Origin: Candidatus Chromulinivoraceae bacterium
GTDB lineage: Bacteria > Patescibacteriota > Saccharimonadia > Saccharimonadales > Saccharimonadaceae
Direction: 5' to 3'
DNA length: 47,979 nucleotides
Assembly: GCA_035478595.1 (NCBI GenBank)
Contig: DATIJL010000013.1
Location: 1-47,979 of the forward strand
Shown here: piece by piece, positions 33,510 to 41,486 of the stretch
Layout of the letters: each line of letters begins with the position of its first letter
Position numbering within the stretch: position 1 is the first letter of the stretch
Notes under the pieces: model-generated
The model's database searches: none
Seen by the model: the letters and a program-made list of their open reading frames with translations, nothing else
Told to the model about the DNA's origin: nothing
Made by a program: the position numbers and the translations under genes

Positions 33510-34349
33510 TCAAGAGGTTTTAACAACAAAAGAACGCTGCGTGAAAGTTATAACAGACCCTTCCGAGATATCTTGTGAGCTGCCCGGCCGGGCTACCTTA
33601 ATAGCAAGGAGTGTATGCTCTAATTGCGGCCGAGTTGCTGATACACCCTCACTTGCAATAATTATCTTCAGTAGTTCGGTCGCAACTGGTGGATCGATCT
33701 GAGTGAAAAAATAGCGAGAATGCTCAGTGCCCCGAGCTAATACGTTCGCTTCTCGCTCGATAGCATTTTTTATAACAAGCTGGCTGCGCCAAAGATCAAG
33801 CAATCCTTGCTTGTTTTCCAGAGGCAGTAGGGAAGTGATAGCCCGACGAACACGGTTACGCAAGTACTGTGTTTCACTATTAGTACTGTCCTCTACCCAT
33901 TCGAGTCGTTTTATACGAGCGTATGTGCGAATATCCTGCTTGGTAAGTTGTAGTAGTGGTCGTGTAATATCCGGTGCGTCTAATACAGCAAGTCCTCGCC
34001 AACCCGTTCCGCGGAGTATATTGATAGCGATTGTTTCTATAATGTCGTCAGCATGATGCGCCGTTACAAGTTGAGCTTGGTGCTTTTTAGCTTCTCCGCG
34101 TAGGAAGACATAGCGCCGATCACGCGCCAGCTCTTCACTCGCCTTTTTTCCCAGTTCTTCCCGCTTAGTTACAAATGACAAACCGTATTTTTTAGCCAGT
34201 TGTTCAACAAACCGTGCGTCCGCAGCTGAATCATCCCGAATACCGTGGTCAAAATGTGCTACTAGTAATTCGTGACCACCATCTGCCACGAGCATATCCA
34301 ATAGCACGACCGAGTCTATACCACCACTAATTGCTAGAAGGTAACGCAC
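33510..34349 (-). CDS. tilS: tRNA(Ile)-lysidine synthase TilS
   Basis: 279 aa, a short form lacking most of the C-terminal substrate-binding domains. The PP-loop SGGIDS (8-13) starts the N-type ATP pyrophosphatase domain. AHFDHGIRDDSAADA, TAHHADDIIETIAINILRGTGWRGL and NRVRRAI follow family expectations. TilS changes C34 of tRNA-Ile(CAU) to lysidine. GTG start, 6 nt past the small upstream gene, so it is probably coupled to it. Confidence 0.93.
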   Translation of the reverse strand: MRYLLAISGGIDSVVLLDMLVADGGHELLVAHFDHGIRDDSAADARFVEQLAKKYGLSFVTKREELGKKASEELARDRRYVFLRGEAKKHQAQLVTAHHADDIIETIAINILRGTGWRGLAVLDAPDITRPLLQLTKQDIRTYARIKRLEWVEDSTNSETQYLRNRVRRAITSLLPLENKQGLLDLWRSQLVIKNAIEREANVLARGTEHSRYFFTQIDPPVATELLKIIIASEGVSATRPQLEHTLLAIKVARPGSSQDISEGSVITFTQRSFVVKTS

Positions 34350-34355
34350 GTGCCA

Positions 34356-34529
34356 CTAGCCCCACCGTTTTGAAACGCACACGCCCAGCCAAATGCCAAA
34401 GATGCCACCGATAGTGCCACCAAGGATTCCCCAAATATCCAGCAAATTACCGTCACCAAACAAGATAGGTAGGTAGCCACCCAAAAAACTAAAGACAGTC
34501 GCAAACAATAGGATTAGTCGTTTACTCAT
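34356..34529 (-). CDS. 57-aa membrane peptide upstream of tilS
   Basis: 57 aa with two hydrophobic stretches (about 4-24 and 32-51) rich in Gly (ILGGTIGGIFGIWLGV) and a basic end (SKRWG). It starts at an ATG with TATACT 7 nt upstream (34537-34542), so it probably opens the tilS transcript as a leaderless gene. No family recognised; Gly-rich hairpin membrane peptides of this kind are common and poorly described. Confidence 0.6.
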   Translation of the reverse strand: MSKRLILLFATVFSFLGGYLPILFGDGNLLDIWGILGGTIGGIFGIWLGVCVSKRWG

Positions 34530-34549
34530 ATTCTATAGTATATACGATC

Positions 34550-35185
34550 TTACGCGCCTGATGGCGGCGTTTCATTACACGTCAGGCCACTACCGCTGCT
34601 TGTAATATTGGAGAGGGTAATGGAGTGTTTGTAGTAATCTTGGGCAATATCGTATGTCCCCGAGCCCGTACCTCCGATTGTACCGTTAAAATTGCATAAA
34701 TAGAAAATTGCATAGGTATGCGACGGATCCATTTCACGAAAGCCTAAGCGTCGATACGATACAGTATTCTGTGGCTGGGTCAGCATATTCCAAGCAGAAA
34801 TAATATAACTTGTGCCATCGCTTGCGTAAATATAACAACCGGGGTAATGGCCCACACCGGTTGATGGCGTACTTTGCGGAAGTGATACACCAAGCCCAGG
34901 TACCCAATCGGACGTATGCGTTCCAATACTACAGTTAGCATCTGTCCTAGCTGTTGTAGTTCCCCAGTCAGGGTTTAAGTTAGACGCCGTAAACGGATAA
35001 CTACCATGTTGTGCAAAGTAATTTTCGACGAGCTGACGGACATTCGTAAGGTCGGCCTGGATCTTAGCCTGTTGGGCCTTATTTTGCGCTCCATTATAGG
35101 ACACAATAACGATGGTTGCCAAAATAGCTATCACTACAATGACAATGAGAAGTTCAACAATCGTAAAGCCACGTACTTTTTTCAT
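34550..35185 (-). CDS. Type IV pilin-like prepilin
   Basis: 211 aa. Class III signal: MKKVRG cleaved before FTIVELLIVIVV, with Glu at mature position 5. The N-terminal helix (to about residue 55) is followed by a globular domain with Cys residues likely forming disulfides (NCSIGTHTSD, GCYIYASDG, LCNFNG, LTCNE). Such pilins build surface fibres used for twitching, adhesion or DNA uptake. No assembly gene lies beside it, so it is a stand-alone pilin here. Confidence 0.92.
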   Translation of the reverse strand: MKKVRGFTIVELLIVIVVIAILATIVIVSYNGAQNKAQQAKIQADLTNVRQLVENYFAQHGSYPFTASNLNPDWGTTTARTDANCSIGTHTSDWVPGLGVSLPQSTPSTGVGHYPGCYIYASDGTSYIISAWNMLTQPQNTVSYRRLGFREMDPSHTYAIFYLCNFNGTIGGTGSGTYDIAQDYYKHSITLSNITSSGSGLTCNETPPSGA

Positions 35186-35215
35186 AATGCTTATGATTAA
35201 AATTGTAACAGACTT

Positions 35216-36454
35216 TTATAGATAACGCGTGCTCCCAAACGGAATCTTTTGTTTTACTTCTCTACTCGTACCTAGCGTATTAGCAACGTGGATTGTTCGA
35301 TCACCAAACCGTGAATTAATAGCGTCAATCGCCTCGGTGACATATTGTTCCCTAGCCAGCTGATCACCAAATAAGCTCAACTGGTCGTCTTCATCGCTAT
35401 CGCTCAATTCATAACAACTTACACCAATTTCATAACAACCACCAGGTACCTGCAAAAATAGCATGCGAGCCTGCGCATAAATTGCCGCATCACTAAAAAA
35501 CGGTAGATCGCACATATGACGCGCATGCCAATAGCCACGCTCCTCTGTTTTTGCATACACCAATACACCGCGAGCATGCTTATTTTGCGAACGGAGTTTT
35601 CGGCCAACTGACTCACACAGATTATGAAGTCGCTGTAGCACCTGCTGATGTGGCATATGTTTTTTCTCTAGCACATATTGACGACCAACCGTTTTGAGAT
35701 CATGCATGACATCATCTACTTCGTAGCCACGTAGACGCTGGTGCCACTGCTCACCTAAAATACTTTTAAAAACCATCGTTCGCAAACTATATGCATCAGC
35801 GTCCAGGAACTGAAGGGGAGTGTAGATCCCAACAGCGTTTAATCGATGTTCGTTGTGCTTAGCGATACCTGTCAGATCGGTTAGTTTTAGTGTTGAGAGC
35901 GTCGAGCGCAAATTTAAGTGATCAATTACATCCAACCCATCAGGCTTATGCAGACCGGCGGCGGTTTTTGCTAAAAATCGGTTGGGTGCTATTCCCACAT
36001 TACAGCGCATCGCCTTACCTATCTCATTACGTAATCTGTCTTTCATTTCGTAGCCAATATCCACTAATTCTCGCCCACGGATCACCTCGGTTGTTTTATG
36101 AAAATCGATCACCCCTTCATCGATGCTTTTCATAGTCACATGTGCCGAGTAATCTTTCATGATAGCCAACAACTTGTGGTACACAAACCGGTACTTTGGC
36201 GGATCACTCTCAAGCGCTATCAAATCAGGACAAAGTACGCGCGCCTCTTTTACACGCATACCCACGCTAACACCTAGTGCCTTAGCCTCATAACTGGCCG
36301 TCACGATAGACGTATTTTCCGTGCGACGGTTAACCACGGCGATAGGGCGGCCTCGGAGTCGTGGTCGAGCTTGTTGCTCAACGGTTGCAAAACAAGAATT
36401 CAAGTCAATGTGCATGATGAGCGGACGCTCAATATTGTACGACCCATTATTCAT
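35216..36454 (-). CDS. Y-family DNA polymerase (DinB/UmuC type)
   Basis: 412 aa. Palm residues HIDLNSCFA (Asp17) and SIDEGVIDF (Asp112, Glu113) are intact. YRFVYHKLL and the thumb NRFLAKTAAGLHKPDGL are typical. The C-terminal little-finger region is followed by QLSLF (358-362), a good beta-clamp binding motif. It should do translesion synthesis. The first 8 nt overlap the 90-aa gene upstream, and with a 43-aa gene before that it forms a three-gene coupled operon. Confidence 0.92.
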   Translation of the reverse strand: MNNGSYNIERPLIMHIDLNSCFATVEQQARPRLRGRPIAVVNRRTENTSIVTASYEAKALGVSVGMRVKEARVLCPDLIALESDPPKYRFVYHKLLAIMKDYSAHVTMKSIDEGVIDFHKTTEVIRGRELVDIGYEMKDRLRNEIGKAMRCNVGIAPNRFLAKTAAGLHKPDGLDVIDHLNLRSTLSTLKLTDLTGIAKHNEHRLNAVGIYTPLQFLDADAYSLRTMVFKSILGEQWHQRLRGYEVDDVMHDLKTVGRQYVLEKKHMPHQQVLQRLHNLCESVGRKLRSQNKHARGVLVYAKTEERGYWHARHMCDLPFFSDAAIYAQARMLFLQVPGGCYEIGVSCYELSDSDEDDQLSLFGDQLAREQYVTEAIDAINSRFGDRTIHVANTLGTSREVKQKIPFGSTRYL

Positions 36455-36716
36455 AATGGTCAGCCTCCATCGTCAAGTGCCATGTCAACCGCTCAGCATC
36501 AAATTCTAAACGATAGTCAGCGCCACCGTCTGTCACGTCAAAAATATGAACCGTCCGCGTTCCCTTGTTTGACGGATGTCTGAGGCCAAGCTCCGTCACC
36601 TCTATTTCCCGACCATTCGGCCGCCTAAACCGTAGCGGCATACATAGCTTTAGTCCATCCCCAAAGCTCGTTAGTACTTGTACACGTTCGTTTAAAAAAG
36701 TTTCGTCATTCATCAT
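36447..36716 (-). CDS. Small protein coupled to the Y-family polymerase
   Basis: About 89 aa, predicted mostly beta (LTSFGDGLKLCMPLRFRR, GREIEVTELGLRHP, RTVHIFDVTDGGADYRLEF). It overlaps the polymerase gene by 8 nt and the 43-aa gene by 11 nt. AGAGGA lies just upstream of two adjacent ATG codons (36716 and 36713). A polymerase accessory or regulatory role is suggested by position only. No family recognised. Confidence 0.75.
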   Translation of the reverse strand: MMNDETFLNERVQVLTSFGDGLKLCMPLRFRRPNGREIEVTELGLRHPSNKGTRTVHIFDVTDGGADYRLEFDAERLTWHLTMEADHYE

Positions 36717-36837
36717 CAAATCCTCTAAAAGTTTTATTAGAGAAACGCTTTATCAGATTGTTCGCCCGTCCTTTTGCCCGTTTCTTAGCAAAAACCCGAA
36801 GACGATGAATGACCAATCGTGAGGGACGCTTAACCAT
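36706..36837 (-). CDS. 43-aa strongly basic peptide opening the polymerase operon
   Basis: 43 aa, very rich in Arg and Lys (MVKRPSRLVIHRLRVFAKKR, then AKGRANNLIKRF), ending in an acidic GFDDE. It overlaps the next gene's start, as expected for translational coupling. TATAAT is found about 30 nt upstream. Its charge suggests nucleic-acid binding. It is too short for homology to be judged by eye, so it is moderately supported. Confidence 0.5.
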   Translation of the reverse strand: MVKRPSRLVIHRLRVFAKKRAKGRANNLIKRFSNKTFRGFDDE

Positions 36838-36959
36838 AGAAGATCAGTGAGTATCACGCGGATACCTTTATTATACCACTCCTGCATTTTAAGCGATCGT
36901 TCCAATGCTGTTGTTATTTTTTCAAACCGCAAGGGCAGGGGAGAGGGGAGTTGTATCTG

Positions 36960-37592
36960 TTAGGAGACCGTGATGCCTAGTTCGCGTGCCAAATAGGGCG
37001 CAATCCTGGCCAACTGTACAGCGTCAATCGTCGCATCTTTTAGGTATTTCCACCCTATTATTTCGATCAGCTCCGACGTTCTAAAATCTACCTTCTTGCA
37101 ACTCGCTCGCTCAAATATTGTCTTTTCAAGCGTACTTGCCTCAAACGTCACATCCACGAGTCGTGCGTTTAAAAAGTCCGTCTCCTGTAATGTACAGTCT
37201 ATGAATCGTACCCGCCGAAGATCTGAAAATCTCAGATTAGCCATATCAAGTTTACAGCCACGAAAAATAACGTCATGTAAAGAGGTTCGACTAAAGTCCA
37301 AACCAGACATGCGGCAATCGGTAAACTCAGTGCGATTAAACGTACCATTAGAAAGGTTTGCAGCCGAGAGATCCGTTTTGGTTACCATAAAATCACGCGC
37401 ATTGCAGCGCTCAAACTGCGCTGTGGTAAATTGAGAGTGTTCTATTTTTGTGCTTGAAATATCTAGGGAAGTTGCACTGTAATTTATCGCATCAGCATAT
37501 TGTAAAACTGAGTTTTCAACGTCCCCATCTAGAAACTGTTCTATTTCTATAGGTTCAAGTTTTGCGAGAAGTTGTGGCAGACTGACTTTCAT
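36960..37592 (-). CDS. Pentapeptide repeat protein
   Basis: 210 aa from the ATG at 37592 (an upstream in-frame start is less likely). Repeats of the A(D/N)LXX type run from about residue 55 to 180: TDLSAANLSNGTF, GLDFSRTSLHDVIF, MANLRFSDLRRVRF, TDFLNARLVDVTF. They would fold into a right-handed quadrilateral beta-helix. Some family members mimic DNA and protect gyrase; most have no known role. Next to tRNA-Met, transcribed divergently. Confidence 0.85.
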   Translation of the reverse strand: MKVSLPQLLAKLEPIEIEQFLDGDVENSVLQYADAINYSATSLDISSTKIEHSQFTTAQFERCNARDFMVTKTDLSAANLSNGTFNRTEFTDCRMSGLDFSRTSLHDVIFRGCKLDMANLRFSDLRRVRFIDCTLQETDFLNARLVDVTFEASTLEKTIFERASCKKVDFRTSELIEIIGWKYLKDATIDAVQLARIAPYLARELGITVS

Positions 37593-37652
37593 ACACTCTA
37601 TCGTATCACTTCCCTGGCCTATCTTGCCAAGAGATGGACAGATAAAAACCTC

Positions 37653-37681
37653 TAGAAAATAAGATAGCAATCTGCTACAAT
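37653..37681 (+). promoter_or_regulatory. Promoter of tRNA-Met
   Basis: TAGAAA (37653-37658), 17-nt spacer, TACAAT (37676-37681), 15 nt before the mature tRNA 5' end. Confidence 0.5.
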
Positions 37682-37696
37682 CATCGAGGTAAACGT

Positions 37697-37773
37697 GGCA
37701 GCGTAGCTCAGTTGGTTAGAGCGTAGGACTCATAAGCCTAAGGTCACAGGTTCGATCCCTGTCGCTGCTACCA
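37697..37773 (+). tRNA. tRNA with CAU anticodon (Met, elongator type, or Ile2)
   Basis: Acceptor GGCAGCG/CGCTGCT (G1-U72), D-arm GCTC/GAGC, anticodon stem TAGGA/GCCTA (one A-G mismatch) with loop CTCATAA, T-arm ACAGG/CCTGT, CCA encoded. The G1-U72 pair and lack of three GC pairs next to the anticodon loop argue against the initiator. A lysidine-modified Ile tRNA cannot be excluded, and tilS is present in the window. Confidence 0.93.
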
Positions 37774-37787
37774 TAAGCATTATCATA

Positions 37788-37814
37788 AGAGACCCTTGAG
37801 GGGTCTCTTATTTT
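37788..37814 (+). terminator. Terminator of tRNA-Met
   Basis: AGAGACCC (37788-37795) pairs with GGGTCTCT (37801-37808), 5-nt loop, then TATTTT. Confidence 0.85.
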
Positions 37815-37836
37815 GTACGCGGAATATTACTTATAT

Positions 37837-38211
37837 TCAAAACCTATAAAATAATGCGAAAGTAACTATCGTGAATAGGTATAACAGCATACCGAGCAGT
37901 ATGACGGTTCCCGCTAAGCTAACCATGTAACGTTTCCATACTGGAGTCGTACTTCTCTTTCCACTGATACTAAAAGTGTCACCTATGCGATACATCACCG
38001 GAAATATGACCATGGTAATGGGAGCTAACAAGATAATAGCAATAATCGGATAACTATTGTTGACGCTCCACCGTTGCAGCATGCCTCCTAATAAGTCGCC
38101 GTTACTTAGCAAGATGACCAGCGCGAACCAGATTATTACGAACAATGATCTTAAGCCTAGATATGTCTTTTTTGTTTCAGACGATGGGTTATACTTAACC
38201 TTTTTTACCAT
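37837..38211 (-). CDS. Small membrane protein, unknown
   Basis: 124 aa with three hydrophobic segments (about 21-36, 55-73, 95-120) and a basic N-terminus. No family recognised. TAGAAT (38218-38223) lies 6 nt before the ATG. The AATAARTGCATGG context at its start is nearly identical to that of the PBP gene (6581), supporting a leaderless start. Confidence 0.65.
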   Translation of the reverse strand: MVKKVKYNPSSETKKTYLGLRSLFVIIWFALVILLSNGDLLGGMLQRWSVNNSYPIIAIILLAPITMVIFPVMYRIGDTFSISGKRSTTPVWKRYMVSLAGTVILLGMLLYLFTIVTFALFYRF

Positions 38212-38374
38212 GCATTTATTCTATCATGCCAAATAGTAATATCTGGAGCTCGTACATTAGAGACAGATGACCGTTAGTCAACAACCATTTGACGATGCCA
38301 CCGCAACAAGCTATAGAGACGGGGACTTTTATTTTGTAATCCCCTCTAATTGAATTCGTTGCAACTGGCTCTTA

Positions 38375-38908
38375 CTACTTCAGCTTTCGAACCAACAAGA
38401 CGATACCGACAGTCGCCAAGACACTCCATAGAAGATCGGCAAATGGATTCATGAGAAGTAAGGCACCGAGAGAGAAGGTATTGGTCGTTGCACAGGACAG
38501 CTCACCACACATTTGTTCAATTCCTGGAACTGCCGCAAAGAGAAAACACACTGCTACTGCGGCAAATAACCAAGTGACGACTGTCGCAAATCGCCCGATA
38601 CGACGGGCCGTAAGAAGTAGATAGATCGCGAGGCAACAAAATATGGCAATGAGCAGCATCGGAAGTGATGGAGTTATTAAGATGGCAAGGAACGATGGCG
38701 AGAAGAGGATCGCTCCGATATCACTTAGAAGCGAGGGGCTTTGAACAAAGAGATACACGCAGCTGATGAGCACAATAGCAAGTGGAGCTAAGAGTAGTTT
38801 GTTTTTGCTAGACACGCCTCCTTTAGCTGATGTGTTAGTCTTAGGTTTTTGAACCCCTGATGCTTTAGAGTCTTCTTTCTTGATCGCCGCGTTTTTGCTG
38901 TTAGCCAT
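38375..38908 (-). CDS. Membrane protein with Lys-rich N-terminus, unknown
   Basis: 177 aa. A charged N-terminal region of about 35 residues (KNAAIKKEDSKASGVQKPK) is followed by four membrane segments (about 38-55, 70-98, 108-128, 150-172) and a Cys-containing loop (MCGELSCATT). Its promoter is TTGCTC (38940-38945), 17 nt, TATCAT (38917-38922), 8 nt from the ATG. No family recognised. Confidence 0.65.
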   Translation of the reverse strand: MANSKNAAIKKEDSKASGVQKPKTNTSAKGGVSSKNKLLLAPLAIVLISCVYLFVQSPSLLSDIGAILFSPSFLAILITPSLPMLLIAIFCCLAIYLLLTARRIGRFATVVTWLFAAVAVCFLFAAVPGIEQMCGELSCATTNTFSLGALLLMNPFADLLWSVLATVGIVLLVRKLK

Positions 38909-38953
38909 ATGGCTTCATGATATCAATTACCCGACCTGAGAGCAACCTACATT

Positions 38954-39018
38954 GAAGAGCCCCCCAACCACGAGCTGCCTTGCGGCAATTCAAATGGTTG
39001 AGGGGTGTACTCTTCAGC
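38954..39018. terminator. Large GC-rich stem-loop after the SGNH hydrolase
   Basis: GAAGAG and CTCTTC, then CCCCCCAACCA and TGGTTGAGGGG, pair across the region, and an inner arm around GCTGCC/GGCAA can form. There is no T tract. It lies at the 3' side of the GC-rich hydrolase and resembles a high-GC terminator. Confidence 0.5.
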
Positions 39019-39032
39019 GAGACGGATTTATG

Positions 39033-40482
39033 TTAGACCCCACCCGTGATCGCGTAGGCGAACACGTTGCTGAGATCCAGGTGGCCGTTCGCGTTCGGGT
39101 GGAACACGTAGGCCCTGTTGTTGCCCGCCTGGTCGACGTTCTGGAAGTCGGAACTTCCCGTATCGCAGACGGTGTGCCCCACGAACGGCGAACCTGTCCC
39201 GTTCATGGGCACATAGTGCAGCCGCGACGCGTAGTCGCTGCTCTCCCCCTGCACCAGCGTGATCTCGCTGCTGATGGTTGCGTCGATTTGGCCGACGATG
39301 TATCGCGCAGCCTGAGCGTTTGCCCAGTGTGTCGATCCGTTGTAGAGGTAGAAGCAGCCCGTGTTCTCGGGGTCGCTCGCGCTCTCCACCGGCATCATGT
39401 ACGGGTAGTCGGCGACGTAGATCTGAGCGTTCGGAGCATCCTGGAGGATCGTCTCGTAGGTGCTCTTCAATGCCCCCGGAAGGGCGTTGGTGATCTTGTC
39501 CACCGTCGTCGCGTAGATGGAGGTGGAGGAGTCACACGACGAACCAAGTGGCCAGACGCACGCCGTTGCGTAATCAACCGAACCCTACGTCATTTCCTCC
39601 GATCGTAAGCGTCACCTTTTGGGTGCTGTTGGACAGCGCAGCAGCCTGAGGCACCTCGTTGTTGTATGCACTAGTGATAGCACTGGTCGTTGCCCCCGAG
39701 CACGCCACAAAGGCCGTCGTTCCCAGGTTGAGAGACGCATCGTTTTGCAGCAGGCGCGGATATGCCACCGAACTCTGGTGACATGTGTCTACGTTCGGTA
39801 TATCAGTACCGTACTCGAAGGGTGAGTTGCCCTCGCCGCTTGAGAACGAGTCGCCCATAGCAACGTACGTCGCCATGGGCTGGTCGGTCGGAATCACTGT
39901 ACCGTTGTTGCCGAAGCCGTGTATGAACAGCGGCCTCTCGGTGTATCCCAGTGACGACGATTGCGATGTGGACACCTTGTACGAGTGAAGCATGCCAGTC
40001 GCACCTACTACGGGAGTGGAGGGTCCACCACCGTAGTAGTAGTTTTGGCATACGACATCAGTGATGTGGATGTTTGCACCAGTTGTCGTGGTGGTGATGT
40101 CCACTCCGTCAGCCGACCACTCCAGGTGGGCTGACGAGTCTTCAGTCCACCAGAACTCGACTACGCCCACAGAGCTGTTCGTGTACTGGCTGACACCCCA
40201 CGCACCGTTCGTCACGTCAGCCTGAGCTGCGAGAAACGATGCTTTGTCGGCGAAGTGATCCGAAACGCCGTACCACTTCGAAGCGTCCGTCAGAAACGAC
40301 GACCAGTCGAAGGTGATGTCGGTCGGATCGCACGTCTGACCAGATAGGGTGGAGCTGGTGTGCAGGTTGGTTGCGACCGGGTACGAATCGGTTGCCTGGG
40401 CGACACCCGGCGTGATGATGCCGAGCACCAACGCGAAGGCGGCGAGCAGCACCAAGATGCCACTGTTTCTCACCTTTTTCAA
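39033..40482 (-). pseudogene. Secreted SGNH/GDSL hydrolase broken by one frameshift
   Basis: About 483 codons from a TTG start with AAAGG upstream. An N-terminal signal peptide (LVLLAAFALVLGIITPGVAQA) precedes a carbohydrate-binding-like region. The esterase domain has GDSFSSGEG (block I) and TIGGNDVGFG. At 39578-39580 one extra base shifts the frame, giving a TGA stop at 39574-39576. The following frame continues in register with VDYATACVWPL and ends with catalytic HPNANGH. So all key residues exist but in two frames. The DNA is GC-rich, unlike its neighbours, and the family is typical of Actinobacteria. Either a recent pseudogene or a sequencing error. Confidence 0.85.
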
Positions 40483-40552
40483 GGGAGTACCTTTCTGTTA
40501 AAGGTCGTTCCTTTGGATGGGAATTACTGGTTGCTCGCTGAAGAGCATTTTT

Positions 40553-40580
40553 ACTATATATTTAATAGGTTATATTGCAA
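40553..40580 (-). promoter_or_regulatory. Promoter of the SGNH hydrolase gene
   Basis: Minus strand TTGCAA (40575-40580), 16-nt spacer, TATAGT (40553-40558), in AT-rich DNA. It predicts a leader of roughly 60 nt before the TTG start. The rest of 40581-40783 holds no supported gene; a plus-strand frame at 40640-40858 has no start signal. Confidence 0.6.
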
Positions 40581-40783
40581 AGCGTGAGCAAAAAAGAAGA
40601 GTGCGGACGTCCAAAAGGATGATTGTATCATAGACTGAAATGGCATACCCGTTCTATCCTTGCAGCGTAGTAGCTAAGCCGCTAGACATTCTTAGACTTG
40701 ATATGATTTCATCCATTCTAATCAGTTCGCGTCTTATACGGTTCCAGTTGATTCCTGCATTGCCTACCAATAAATTATGTCTT

Positions 40784-40811
40784 AAAAAGAAGTCTTGTAT
40801 GGCTTCTTTTT
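40784..40811 (-). terminator. Terminator after the sortase gene
   Basis: AAAAAGAAG (40784-40792) pairs with CTTCTTTTT (40803-40811), about 30 nt past the sortase stop. Symmetric, so it could work in both directions. Confidence 0.75.
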
Positions 40812-40841
40812 GTATCCGTCTAAACAACGTATGGAGAATGA

Positions 40842-41465
40842 CTACTCCAAAACGCTAAACACCACCAGTCGGCTTGAGTCACTATCCGTAGCGTTAACCC
40901 AAGCACCATCACATGTAATTAGGTTTAAGTGGCTCTTACCATCCGAAGATTGAAAGACTGAAGACGCATTGGCCGTTGGGCTATACTGCTTGCTATCAGT
41001 TACGGCAAATGTTTTCATATGCCCCTTTTGGTCAAGCACAGAAATCTTATCGCCTTTTTTTAGTTTATAAATATCATTAAATACAGAGCCATGCAATCCA
41101 GTCCAGCCTGAATGTCCTGCTATTACTGCGCTCCCCTCATCCCCCGGACGGGTACCAAACTGATACCAGGCTGTCTCATCCGGGTTCTTTTTTATATCCA
41201 TAGTACCATCCGCCTTTAGACCGGCAAACGCAATAGAGGCACTCACGCCGATAGATGGAATGGTGATAGTCTCTGGTAACGCCGATGGCGGCTTTTGTTG
41301 GCCTATGTACGTAGTCGTAGTAGTAAATGGAAGTGGGTTACTCTGAGCCATATCTTGTAAGATAACTTGTCCTACAAGTATGCAAAGTCCACTTACAACC
41401 ACCCGCATGAGCCGAGAAAGCTCTTGTAACCTTCTGAGGTTCTTATGGGTGCGTTTGATACGCAT
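40842..41465 (-). CDS. Sortase (class D/F-like)
   Basis: 207 aa. An N-terminal membrane anchor (about 19-38) and a Thr-rich linker precede the sortase barrel with catalytic His118 (AGHSGW), Cys185 (LITCDG) and Arg199 (SRLVVF). Sortases cut LPxTG-type signals and join the protein to the cell wall. The gene directly upstream encodes an LPNTG protein, the obvious substrate, 21 nt away in the same operon. The short form without other domains resembles class D/F enzymes of Actinobacteria and CPR. Confidence 0.92.
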   Translation of the reverse strand: MRIKRTHKNLRRLQELSRLMRVVVSGLCILVGQVILQDMAQSNPLPFTTTTTYIGQQKPPSALPETITIPSIGVSASIAFAGLKADGTMDIKKNPDETAWYQFGTRPGDEGSAVIAGHSGWTGLHGSVFNDIYKLKKGDKISVLDQKGHMKTFAVTDSKQYSPTANASSVFQSSDGKSHLNLITCDGAWVNATDSDSSRLVVFSVLE

Positions 41466-41486
41466 AGATTGTCCCCAAAATCGGAA

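Noticed and set aside
36900-36960. G-quadruplex in the G-rich stretch before the pentapeptide gene's end
   Set aside because: Only three runs of three or more G are present, one short of a canonical quadruplex.
38952-39608. 218-codon plus-strand frame opposite the SGNH hydrolase
   Set aside because: GC-rich DNA keeps antisense frames open. Composition is Arg/Val-rich without motifs, and the minus-strand hydrolase explains the region.
40640-40858. 72-codon plus-strand frame
   Set aside because: Runs through the sortase terminator and has no start signal.
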